From NCBI RefSeq assembly GCF_029227915.1, contig NC_079888.1:3545001-3609000 (forward strand): a stretch of 64,000 bases of DNA, given 5' to 3'. The position numbers were made by a program, and so were the translations under genes. Source of the stretch: Hydractinia symbiolongicarpus (Eukaryota; Cnidaria; Hydrozoa; Anthoathecata; Hydractiniidae). The notes beneath the pieces were generated by a model. That model searched no databases. It saw only the letters and a list, made by a program, of their open reading frames with translations, and was not told the origin of the DNA. Shown in pieces: positions 19,862-30,102 of this stretch; positions within the stretch are counted from its first letter, which is position 1, and each line of letters begins with the position of its first letter.

Positions 19862-20327
19862 AGATTAAGAATAAATAAGTGTTCAAAAAATAAATTTTTT
19901 TATATACATTAAATAAAAAAGAAAACCGCGATGAGAAAAACTGAAAAGGCTTGAAAGAAATTGAAACGCTCGAATCGACGAGAAATTAGAAACGATATAT
20001 GGAATCAACCTAAATTGTAACTAGACAAAAAGCAGAGAAAACGATAAATGGCCTTGAAAGTAAGGAAAATACAAATAAACTATAAATAAAGAATAAATAA
20101 TTGTTCAAAAAAATATTATCTTTTTATATATATACATTATAAAAACCGCGATGAAAAGCAAAATTAAAAATAAACTTGAAAGGCTGGAAAGAAATTGAAA
20201 CACTCGAATCGACAAGATAAATAGAGACGATATTGGAATCAACCTAGATAGGAGTAACTAGAAAAAAAAAACCCAGAGAAAACGATAAATGGCCTTGGAA
20301 GTAAGAAAATATAAAATAAACTAATTG
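19862..20327 (-). repeat. Two tandem ~220-bp units in the LINE 3' UTR
   Basis: Two diverged copies, about 19862-20086 and 20087-20327, share blocks such as ACCGCGATGA, GAAATTGAAAC.CTCGAATCGAC, GGAATCAACCTA and AACGATAAATGGCCTTG in the same order. They differ by small indels in A-rich runs. Confidence 0.75.
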
Positions 20328-20480
20328 AATTATGAAAAAAAAAAAAAAAAATATTTCATATATATACTTGGCTAGTCGCAAAAGGAGAAAAGGCAAAAGT
20401 AAACACAAGCTGAAAATGAGTAAGGGTAGATTGTGAACAGGTCGATAGAATATTGGCACCCAAACTTCGGCGAACAGAAT

Positions 20481-22883
20481 TCAAACAGACAAGACTCTAG
20501 CGACTGCCTTATTTAGATAAAATTGTTTTGCTTCTTTAGTAAATTTTTCTAGAGTTTCAATAATTTTTATACTATCCGGGATTTCATCGTAACACCGTGC
20601 TTGGTTTTGAAAAGTGCCATTTCCAACATTTTTAACAAGAGGCTCCTTCGTAGAAGATCTTAAATTTCGTGTTGGTACAACAAACTCTACGTTTAGATAG
20701 CTTGGATGGTTGTTATCAATTCTCGATTTGTGTACAAGTTTACTTATACTGAATTCAATATGTTCTTTTACGGGAAGCCATTTTAGATTCGTGACTTCTT
20801 GCAGATTAGCATAACGGCGGAGAACGTAACCAGCAGCCATGTTTTGGATCTTTTGTAGCCGACATATCAGATAATCAGGTATTTGCGAGAAGACAACATT
20901 ACCGTAACTTATCCTTGATAAGATCAACGTTTCCGCCAAGGTTTTGCGTACATGGAAAGGTGTGAAACGACTAAACTTTCGTAGAGCACGTAGTGTTGAG
21001 TGCGAGGATTTTATAACATTGTTTATATGGCAGGTCCATGATAGATTTTGATCGAATTGAATGCCTAGTAACTTAACATTATCTTCCTGCTCGATTGACA
21101 TACCAGCACAACGACAAAGATAGCTTCGGTCAGAATCAAATGCTCTCAGTCGCTTAGAATGAAATATGATTAACTTAAGCTTGTCACTGTTGAACAAAAG
21201 ATTGTTTTCTTTTGACCAAGCTAGAAGGTTATCTACATCCTTTTCCATATCTTTGATTGAATGAAATAGATCTCTGACTTTGCAGTGTTTATATAATGTT
21301 GTATCATCAGCATATTGGATACTGGCGGAGTTGATTTGATTTGATAACTCGATGACGTAGAGGTTAAACAGGACAGGGCCAAGTATGCTACCCTGTGGTA
21401 CACCGTAAAACATTGATTTTAAAGATGAAATTTTGTCTTCAATTTGAACGTATTGTTTCCTATCTTTCAGATAACTTGATAATATCTTTAAAGCACGAAA
21501 TGAAAAATTCATATCACGTAGTCTCAGCAGCAGATTTTTGTGATCAATCGTGTCGAAAGCTTTGGAGTAATCGATGAGGATAGAGAGTGTCACTTCACTT
21601 TTCGCCATTGCTTTTTTTATGTCGTCACGAAGCTTAAGCATCAATGTGGTAGTCGTATGACCTTTGCGAAAACCGGATTGTGTTTCATTGTAAAGTTGAT
21701 TACTTTCGATGAATTCACATAACTGAGATAAGATTACTCTCTCGTAGATTTTTGACAATACTGGCAGTACTGAGATTGGACGATAGTCCTTTGTGCTAAT
21801 TGGTGTGTCGATCTTTGGTATTGGGCAAACACGAGCAATCTTCCATTGCTGGGGAAATATTTCTTTGTTGATGCAATTGTTAATAATATGGACCAGAGGG
21901 GATGTTATGAATTCTGATACTGGCTTGATAAGTCGTATTGGAATATTGTCATGACCACTGGAGCAGTCATTCTTGAGGTTTTTTAGTATTTTATTTATTT
22001 CATTGTAAGTAGTATGTTGAATTTTGAACGATTGTTCGTTTTCAGTAGTTTTGATATCATCTGGTAATGTAGACTCGACGTTTGATTTCCCAGTTAGGTT
22101 TGCTGCTAGATTGCTAAAATATTCATTCATTTCTGAAGGATCGTGTTTGATTCGTGTTTTTTGATTACTCAGAATACGATGAATAGTATTCCAGACAGAT
22201 TTTTGATCCTTTGACGATAACGATTTCTTGAAGAACGAGTTTTTTATTTCCTTCAATGTCTTTCGATAATTAGTGCGTTTTTCTTTATAGTCATTTTTGT
22301 AATTTGGATCTTCTTGGGCTTTTTTACGATAAAATTCCAGTTGGTTTCGACTGTCTTGGATGGCAGGGTCTTTCATCCACGGAGCGATCGGGCGTGTTAG
22401 CTTTACTCGCTTCAGTGGGGCATGACGTTCAATACAGGATAATATGAGATGATTCAGTGTATCTATTTGTTCATCTGGATCATCGAATGTAAATATCAAA
22501 CTAAATGGTAATTTTGAAAAATCGTCGATATAGGAATTCATATCCAGATTTTTTTCGTCATGAACGAATTTATATCGCGGTTCGAAACGTTCTTTTTTAA
22601 TGCTAAGTAGAATATATGGCGTGTCATGATCACTTATTTCGTCAGTAATAAGCACGTCACTGTTTGTCACTTTACCAGGAATGTTAGTAATAATATGATC
22701 AATGAGAGTAGCTCCCTTTCTGGTTGGTTTATTGACATGTTGATACAAATTGTACGAATTTAGTATGTCTTTATAACGTTTGGTGGATTCTTTTTCTTGG
22801 CCTTGAAGGTCAATGTTCACATCACCGGTTACAATAATGACACCGCTCCATTTAATAGATATTTCGGCTATCAAATGTTTCAA
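20481..22883 (-). CDS. LINE ORF2: endonuclease C-terminal half and reverse transcriptase
   Basis: This open frame gives 800 residues. It begins inside the endonuclease (IVTGDVNIDL, then DHIITN and the EISDHDTPY catalytic SDH), so the true start is upstream in the overlapping frame. RT motifs follow in order: SSGHDNIPIRLI, DYRPISVLPVLSKIYER, GFRKGHTTTT, LIDYSKAFDTIDH (motif A), GVPQGSILGPVLFNLY (motif B), IQYADDTTLYKH (catalytic YADD, motif C) and KLLGIQFDQNLSW. A thumb and C-terminal helical region ends at TGA 20481. All catalytic residues are present. RT copies LINE RNA into DNA at the nicked target. Confidence 0.9.
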   Translation of the reverse strand: MKHLIAEISIKWSGVIIVTGDVNIDLQGQEKESTKRYKDILNSYNLYQHVNKPTRKGATLIDHIITNIPGKVTNSDVLITDEISDHDTPYILLSIKKERFEPRYKFVHDEKNLDMNSYIDDFSKLPFSLIFTFDDPDEQIDTLNHLILSCIERHAPLKRVKLTRPIAPWMKDPAIQDSRNQLEFYRKKAQEDPNYKNDYKEKRTNYRKTLKEIKNSFFKKSLSSKDQKSVWNTIHRILSNQKTRIKHDPSEMNEYFSNLAANLTGKSNVESTLPDDIKTTENEQSFKIQHTTYNEINKILKNLKNDCSSGHDNIPIRLIKPVSEFITSPLVHIINNCINKEIFPQQWKIARVCPIPKIDTPISTKDYRPISVLPVLSKIYERVILSQLCEFIESNQLYNETQSGFRKGHTTTTLMLKLRDDIKKAMAKSEVTLSILIDYSKAFDTIDHKNLLLRLRDMNFSFRALKILSSYLKDRKQYVQIEDKISSLKSMFYGVPQGSILGPVLFNLYVIELSNQINSASIQYADDTTLYKHCKVRDLFHSIKDMEKDVDNLLAWSKENNLLFNSDKLKLIIFHSKRLRAFDSDRSYLCRCAGMSIEQEDNVKLLGIQFDQNLSWTCHINNVIKSSHSTLRALRKFSRFTPFHVRKTLAETLILSRISYGNVVFSQIPDYLICRLQKIQNMAAGYVLRRYANLQEVTNLKWLPVKEHIEFSISKLVHKSRIDNNHPSYLNVEFVVPTRNLRSSTKEPLVKNVGNGTFQNQARCYDEIPDSIKIIETLEKFTKEAKQFYLNKAVARVLSV

Positions 22884-23760
22884 AATTATTGAGCCATTCG
22901 ATCTTTTGCTCTTCCTTTGAGCTTGGTTGATATACTGTAATTAGAAGGTAGGGTGTATTTTTGTTCCGACCACGAAATTCGACGCATAAAACTTCCATTG
23001 AAGAATGTTTTGTCAAATCATCTCTCGATTTAAAGTGTAGAGAATCTTTGGCATAAATCCCAACTCCACCCCCTCGAGATTTTCTGTTTTTGAAAAGTGT
23101 CTTATATCCTGGTATGTTGACGTAATCTAACTGTTCCTTGTTGTCTTGAAGCCAAGTCTCGCTTAGGGTTATGATGTCAAAGTCATAAATGTTTAACATT
23201 AAAGAGAATTCTGTGAATGTCGATAAGAGAGATTGGGTGTTTATATGAGCGATAGACGTTTGATTGCGATGCTTGTTTAAAAGCCTTAGATGACTGTTCT
23301 CGGTAGTTATTGGGTCATCAGTAGTGTCTGTGTTAAATGCGATATTACGTACGCAAAAGTAGGGAAGCTCTGATAATATACATCCACTACATGTCCATTT
23401 AACAACAATTCTGGATGTCATACGATTCTGTTCAAAGATGGGAAGGTTAGAACATGATGCATGTGTAAAACATAAACACTTAATACATTGTAAACGTTTT
23501 CTATTTGTTCCAACTCCTTTATTACACTCAGTGCACTTGGATAAACCAGGTCCTGGATTCTCTTGAATATCTCCTGACAAAATTATGTTAAATGTTGATA
23601 CAGAGTTCGCATAATAAACGATAGGTGATTTACCTCTCTTTATCTTTGTACGAATAACATTTGCTTTATAAACGTTTGTATTATCTTGAGATGCAACATC
23701 ATTAAATGACAAAGTGTGAAAGATGCCAATTAAAGCAATTAAAACGACGATATTTCTCAT
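22852..23760 (-). CDS. LINE N-terminal ORF: signal-like peptide, 2A-like motif, PHD finger, endonuclease first half
   Basis: From ATG 23760 the 302-residue frame opens with a hydrophobic stretch resembling a signal peptide (MRNIVVLIALIGIFHTL). Residues 61-71 read LSGDIQENPGP, a 2A-like ribosome-skipping motif, with the expected break between G70 and P71. A Cys/His-rich PHD-type finger follows (CTECNKGV ... CIKCLCFTHASC ... WTCSGC). Then comes the apurinic-like endonuclease N-terminal half (IAHINTQSLL, DIITLSETWLQ with the catalytic Glu, and GGGVGIYAK). The frame ends at 22852, overlapping ORF2 by 32 bp in another phase, so one indel near 22880 splits the endonuclease. 2A-like peptides are known from CR1/L2/Rex-type LINEs of marine invertebrates. 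Confidence 0.8.
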   Translation of the reverse strand: MRNIVVLIALIGIFHTLSFNDVASQDNTNVYKANVIRTKIKRGKSPIVYYANSVSTFNIILSGDIQENPGPGLSKCTECNKGVGTNRKRLQCIKCLCFTHASCSNLPIFEQNRMTSRIVVKWTCSGCILSELPYFCVRNIAFNTDTTDDPITTENSHLRLLNKHRNQTSIAHINTQSLLSTFTEFSLMLNIYDFDIITLSETWLQDNKEQLDYVNIPGYKTLFKNRKSRGGGVGIYAKDSLHFKSRDDLTKHSSMEVLCVEFRGRNKNTPYLLITVYQPSSKEEQKIEWLNNFETFDSRNIY

Positions 23761-23990
23761 GTTTATAAAGTTATAAATACCTGGTTTCTCCGTTCGATGT
23801 TATGAGAGAAAAAATGTGTTTTGAGTGTAAAAAAGATTTCTCCAACATGTAAGCAAAAAGTACATAACTTGAAAAAAAATTCAATATTCACCACAAAAAA
23901 CAAGTCAAAACCATTAAGCATGACTAGTATAACCAGTAGCGTTATTTCGATCGATTTCGTCATAAATATTCAAGTTGAAGTAAATCGAAT

Positions 23991-24574
23991 AAACAAAACA
24001 AATTTATAACAACTTTAAAATCAATAAATTAAAAAGGGTTAATCTAATTTTATCTTCTTGTCCATTCTTGGCCATCACACATTGTCTTTCAATGTAAATT
24101 TTGATTTTAAGATCCCAAGGACTTTGATGATGGGCTTAAAGTAACATGTTTGCGACAGACATACATTGTCACTAATGATAATACCTTTTTTGTTTGTTTT
24201 CGTTTGAAGCAGCTGAGAAAGCATGTCTGTTATTGACCTTGTGTCACCGCGTAACTTGATTTTTCCTAGCGCTTATCGACTAATTATATGTAAAACAGTA
24301 AACACTAAAACAGTCAAGGCGAGATATGTGCGTCATAGTCGTTCTACGCGTCTTGTATGTTTTCAAATCGATTGTAGGTATAACAACACAAAGTCCAAAA
24401 TTAGGGTTAAAGTCATTAGAGTATCCGGTTTCTCTGCAGCGCAGTAATCTAGTGACTTAAAAAAGGAAACATTTGTAGTGTATTAAAGAAGATGAATTAT
24501 CCTGTTGACGAGAAAGGACCGCTAAAAGTGAAATTTATTGGCAAATATAGCAAAAAATATTATTATTGTGTTTA
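23991..24574. other. AT-rich spacer, possibly LINE 5' UTR
   Basis: No gene is supported. It may include the 5' UTR of the minus-strand LINE. A short frame at 24223-24447 has no recognisable features. Confidence 0.25.
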
Positions 24575-24894
24575 GTAAAGCGGTTATTATTATTATTACT
24601 ATTATTTACCCAGGATAGCCTCTTCAGTTCCTATTGGTACTGCTATCAACGAGGGTCCTGCGAAGGGGGTCCTAGCGCATTTAAAGCTCCCATTTGAGCT
24701 ACGAAAGTCGTGGAAGCACAGCAATCGCTCAACTAGACAACCGCCTAAGATATCAATCCTATTCTCGTGCTGAGCGCTAAGCAGAAAGGATAGATTCACA
24801 CTTTTATAGTCTCTGGCATGACTCGGCCGGGGTTTGAACCCAAGACCTCCCGCACTGAAAGCGAACGCTCTACCACAAGGCTATCAGTCGCTTT
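24575..24894 (-). mobile_element. tRNA-derived SINE with (TAA)n tail
   Basis: On the minus strand the element begins with a tRNA-like head. An A-box-like TGGTAGAGCG lies at 24875-24866 and a B-box GGGTTCAAACCCC near 24841-24829. An unrelated body follows, ending AGGCTATCCTGGGTAAAT and a (TAA)n-type tail at 24575-24606. Pol III promoter boxes in the head plus a LINE-like tail define a SINE. The tail resembles that of the LINE ending at 19764, which suggests the partner that moves it (inference). Confidence 0.8.
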
Positions 24895-27800
24895 AATGCA
24901 CATGCGCAAAGAAATTAATCCTTGATATAAAGAATCCTTGTTGTACCATTATTGCGTAGGGCTTACTAAACAGGTCAAATGTCAAATCTACAAAATATAA
25001 TTGTGATTTTGAAAATTTATTTTAGAGTGCCGCTAATTTAAAATTCACAATGTGGCAGACAAGCAAGCTAAAATATGCAGACGTGGTGATAACAGAAGGG
25101 TAAGGACCATTTGGCAGGTGGGTTTAGGGAGACAACCAGTGTGTCGTTCTTTGACTTGATTATACAAAAATGTTTACTATATCACATGTTGCTCAAGTAC
25201 AAATAACAAATGGGACTACTAGACTAGTACAGTCAGGTACTCTTGTAAAAGTAAAGACAAAGGTATGGACGATACTGGTTAAATATAGAAAGCTATGAAA
25301 ATTATACGAGATTACAGATCAAACACTTCCTTGATGTTATCGAAATCTTATTGAGGTGTAGCTAGTTCTTAACGCATCTGCAAGGTTTTAATATTTTTTA
25401 ATATTGCTCTCAACTTTCTGATCTCCATTCGCTTGAGTGACAAACAGGAAATGGAACGTTTGAGGCGTTGCCACTCGTTAGTTGGTTAAATATGTAAAGT
25501 AAATTGTCTGTATTCTACCAGTCTTAAATTCCACGATTGTGGTGTGTTTTTAAATAGAAGTAGATTCTTTTGAAACTCACAATATGATGTACCTTCTAAG
25601 AGAAGCTTAATCATCTTCATGATTTCATTTATTCTGTGTTATTAAGTCTGAGATCACAAGGCCAACGAATATCCAGATGATTTAGCAGGACAACAATTTT
25701 TTGTTCTCCTGATTCTATTTACACAGACCAGTTAAAAACGCGCGTAAAAAACATACATTGTTTTGATAGATAATAAACTTTTAGTAGATATTTAAAATTT
25801 TGTTTTGATAACATTGTTTTTGCGTCAACGAAACAGACGTTAATAAAAGTGCAAAAAAGTTCAAAAAAAATCCCCTAGCATCCGATTTTAATTGGCATTA
25901 TTGTTTTTCGTTAAGCAATGTTAGGATTAATTGTTCTTGTCTTACCAGTTTTCATAAAAATAAACATTTTTATCAAGAAATATTACTAAAAGCAAAACCT
26001 ATGTTTATTTGACATGTCATTTTTGTAAACTATACTAAAGCTTGTCTACATATTGAGACTAGTAGCTAAGATTTGTCACAAACATAAAAAGGTCCAAAAC
26101 ATAAAGGTACGCATGTCTGTTGTTTAGTTTCGGAAGGATATTCCACGCAAGAAAATAGGTGCAGTATTTATTTTATTGTTTCCAGTAATAATTTATTTGT
26201 TGCAAAACATGCTTATAAATTTTAATTTCTTTTAAGAAACCTATATAATTAAAGTTAATATTAAAATTAAACCGCAAAAGTAATGGCGTAACATTAGTCA
26301 ATTAATGACCATAATTATACGTTTGCTCACGTGATTTTTTGATGACGTTGGCAATAATTAAAAAACAAATCGTTTCCTTTAGAATTGGCAAGCAAGAACT
26401 CCGGACAAAATGTTAAAAATTTCTTTAAAACAGAAGTGCATGGATTTAAAGCTTGATATTTTGAACAAATTTCAAGTTTTGATGATGTCACAGAAAAGGT
26501 GGTAACATCAACAAAAATGTTGAATCAGTCCCGGTCATAACATGTTTGCAAAACCCCTGGCTAAATAGGGTCAAAACTTTAAGTGCCAGACAATATCTTT
26601 GAAAATAATGTATGGTACATACAATTAAATGGGGATTTTTCAATTAAGCATTGTGAGTCATACTGGTTTAGGTGCAAAGAAGAAAGAACCAATTAAAATA
26701 AAAGTTCATAATTTAATACTTCACACAAATAAGCGAGCCCAACCAAGTTAACACAAAGACAGAGACGTTATGATGAATTTTCTTGATCATCTGATTTTCA
26801 TCAGGCGAGGTGGTGTATACATTTAAACCCGATTGTACATGGCTAAATAGATAGAACAATGTGAAAAGATTTACTAAAGAAGTACAAAAAATATGAATGA
26901 AAATAAGTTAGTTTTGTGACGACGCGATTTCAAGGTGCAAGTAATTAAACTTTTGCAGTTGCGTCGCCTTTGATTACAGAAACTGAAAAGATTTTTAAAA
27001 AATCGCGGTTGTGTCGCTGTGGGTTGGCATGTAGAGAAAGGACATAAGCTTTTTGTTTATCCTAGACAACCCCAAGATTTTAACACACGATGAAAATATT
27101 ACATATAAACAATATATATATATTTAAAGAAAGCTTGTTGACATGTTAAGTTTAATTTGCACTGAAGAAAAATGTTCTACGTTGCGTGTGTTTTGCCCAT
27201 ATAGAGTAGTCCGAAAATAACGCATACCTGCATTCAGTTTATCGCAGGAAGCTGCGCTGCAGCGTTTTACGTTGCCGCATGATGATATGAACCTTTGCCA
27301 TTATCATTTTGTATGCAAAAAAAAGATTTAAAATTTAATCGAAACAAAAAAGGCAAAAGTAATACGGCGAGGCATAAAAGTGCATTCTCAGTGTGAACAT
27401 AGATTAAAAAGACTATGTTCACACTGCTCATACTTGTTGACAGATTGCCACATCCATCAAATTGATATAGCAATTTTAATAGAAGGTTAAGATTTCAGAA
27501 ATGACAATGGTCCTTTTTTGTTTTTATTTTTTATTTTGACAGATAAAAAAAACGAAGAAAAAAGACACGTTATTTTACATGGGATTGTTCTTCCACTCCG
27601 TCTTCCTTCCTTAATTCTTGGACAAAAAACAAGAAAGAGTTCCAGTTAACTCTAAATTATGCCACCTGTTGGTTTCTCGTTCCTGATCTTTTACATGCCC
27701 TGTACGAGGCTTTGGTAACTAGATACTATTATCATACATTTGCTCCTGTGTAGAATTAGAAATCCAAGTCCATAGATAGTAAGGAAAAAGGCATTTGGAG

Positions 27801-28103
27801 TTTTATAGGAAGGCATCAGTGAAAACTCACCATAAATTTTAGGTAACTAAATGAAACTTTAAGAATTGATAACATTTTTAAAACCTTTTTATAAGATTAA
27901 ACAGTAGGGCCGTTGTATGGTGGTTTTCCTTACACATGTATTCTGACGTCAAAACCTTAATAAGTTTCTTTCAAATGAAAAGGAATCATACGAAAAAATA
28001 AACAAATCAACTATATACTGCAAATAATATCTCACATTTGTTTGTTTACTTTATAACAAGACCAATATAGCATAATAAGGATATCACAGGTTCGGTGTGC
28101 AGC
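24895..28103. other. Long AT-rich intergenic stretch
   Basis: I see no supported gene, RNA gene or recognisable transposon. There is a short palindromic segment around 27379-27430 (GTGTGAACATAG...CTATGTTCACAC) and scattered T/A runs. Confidence 0.35.
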
Positions 28104-30102
28104 ATGTCTCCATCTTATGTTATCTTCATTTGGTGCATTATCTACGTAAAGCCAATCGAAACCTCACGGCAGTGTAAGTAATTTGGAAATTGAGTTGACA
28201 ATATGTACACTTTAAATTATGTAACAATTCAAACATGACTTAGTAATATATTTTTTGCTTTAATCTGAAGTGTACGCCTTTCTGTCCTGATACAAACACG
28301 AGAGAACAAAAAGCGCTGCTTAATATGCGTCAAAACCTCGTTAAAGTAACGAGTACTCGATGTATTGGACGGTGGCCTTCTCTTTTCAATTTAGTCAATT
28401 CCTTTTCACAGTTAAATTTGTCAATTCTGCGAAAATATTTTACCGCCAAAAATATGCTTAAGTGTTGTATCTAAGAAACATAAATTTGACAAAAGGTTTA
28501 ACGAAGACGCGGATATCACAAAAGAGTCGTATAAAGTCAAAACGAGACTGAAACTGAATAATTATGTAATGTTATACATTTTTAGCGACTTCTGGAAATA
28601 TATTTTTTTAGCAATATTTTATGTTTTGCAACAAACCGTTATGGAACGTTTGGGAGTTACTACTGAATAAAGTTCGATGTTCGATATCTAATACTTAATA
28701 TTATAGATTTTGTGCTTTATATCGATTATATTCAAGCAGTCATAAAATATATTTAATAGATTTATCGTACCCTGAACACCCTCTGACAGTTGACGGCAAT
28801 GGTCCCAAAGATTTCAAGTTAAAAATATTCTTGGCAACCTCTCCGCAACACTTTCTATATTGATTTCAGTGATGGTAACCTCAAAACAATGTGATATTGT
28901 GCATCGACAGATTTACCTCAATGTCACGTACACAATCAAAAAGGCTTCAAAAATTATTTTCACGAGAAACAATATCAATCCAGGCTAATCCCATAACATT
29001 CAATTCTAACAACTGGACAACCATTTGCAAAAATATTTTAGCGACGCACGATGGTCACTACACTCATCAAGTTCGATGTAAACTGCTTGATATTGTGGAT
29101 CCAGGAATGTATTCAATACGATTGTTGGTAAAGAGTAACGCAACTCTTGTTAGTAATACGCTGTTATATCCATGGTATTACGCAGGGGAGCAAGCATTTC
29201 ACTGCTATAGTAAGTTTTGACACGCGTGTCCTTTATCCAAAAAGTATCTAGGACTAGTTAAAATTTAAATTGTATTTAAAGGCCTAGTTGGACGAGAACG
29301 TTTTTACATAAACAATTTCCAATCTCTTTTAAAGTACGCACTTTTTGGTCAGAAATGTTATTTAGAACAGAATTACGTTCATGGTTATTTTTTGTCGTTT
29401 GGCAGGCTCGTATAAACCAGACGGCGGGAACAATAATTTTCACAATAAAAATATAAATCCTTTGTTTAACAAAGACAATAAATTTTCGTTTTTAGGCGAT
29501 TTAAGCAGCCCCCTTTTTCAGAATTTACAAGGCCACAAGCTAAGACTTCTGCTAATGTCCCCATCTTACAATTCTGTGAGTGTACAATGGAAGTATCCGC
29601 ATTTGGACATATATTATTATGTGTTGAAATATTTTCTGCTTGTTATGGAGCATAACAAAGTAACAAAAAAGGTAAAAAAATGCTGTTTTTTTAAATATAA
29701 TTTTAAAAAAATCAAATAATTGGACTGTTTTTGTCCCACCCGTCAATAATGTTTGAAAATAGGGTTGGATCAAGAGTTAAACAGGATTGTTTCCAATTAC
29801 CCTACTACAAGAATACCACCACTTTCTCTGCAAAGCATTATTTTTTTTGCATTTAAGAGATTACTTCTTTGCAAAAACACCTTTTTTCCTACAAGTTATA
29901 TACAAGCTTACTTCCTTACATGGAAGAATTTCATAATTTTTTTATTTATTCAGGTTTCTTGTGGTTACAGCTCATACAACAGAACAAACCATTGTACATT
30001 GACAAATCTGTTGTCTTGAAAATGGTATTATGTCTGTGTGTTAACCTTGTACAATGTGGGCTTGGAGAAAAAGGTTTGCCAGTCGGTAACTACAAATTGT
30101 GA
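28104..30102 (+). CDS. Exons of a secreted or receptor ectodomain, uncertain model
   Basis: ATG 28104 opens a signal-peptide exon (MSPSYVIFIWCIIYVKPIE) that ends at 28173 before GTAAGT. The next exon (28870-29209) starts after TTGATTTCAG and ends before GTAAGT. Its coding signal (CDIVHRQIYLNVTYTIKK, later RCKLLDIVDPGMYSIRLL) changes phase near 28970. A third exon (29406-29671) reads LRLLLMSPSYNSVSVQWKYP, a fibronectin-III-like strand pair, and ends before GTAAAA. Further exon-like segments at about 29763 and 29956 (SCGYSSYNRTNHC) cannot be joined in phase. It could be the N-terminal half of the receptor at 32.7 kb, in the same orientation, or a separate gene. The frameshift hints at decay. 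Confidence 0.4.

Larger units (their letters stand above)
19764..23990 (-). mobile_element. Near-intact CR1/L2-like LINE with (TAA)n tail
   Basis: A non-LTR retrotransposon on the minus strand. It has a hydrophobic start plus 2A-like motif, a zinc-finger (PHD-type) region, an endonuclease split by one frameshift, reverse transcriptase and a C-terminal domain. A 3' UTR of about 0.7 kb contains a tandem duplication and ends in a (TAA)n run at 19766-19793 (read on the minus strand). Microsatellite-like tails are typical of CR1/L2/Rex-type LINEs. The 5' limit is a guess. The long open RT frame suggests a young copy. Confidence 0.8.
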
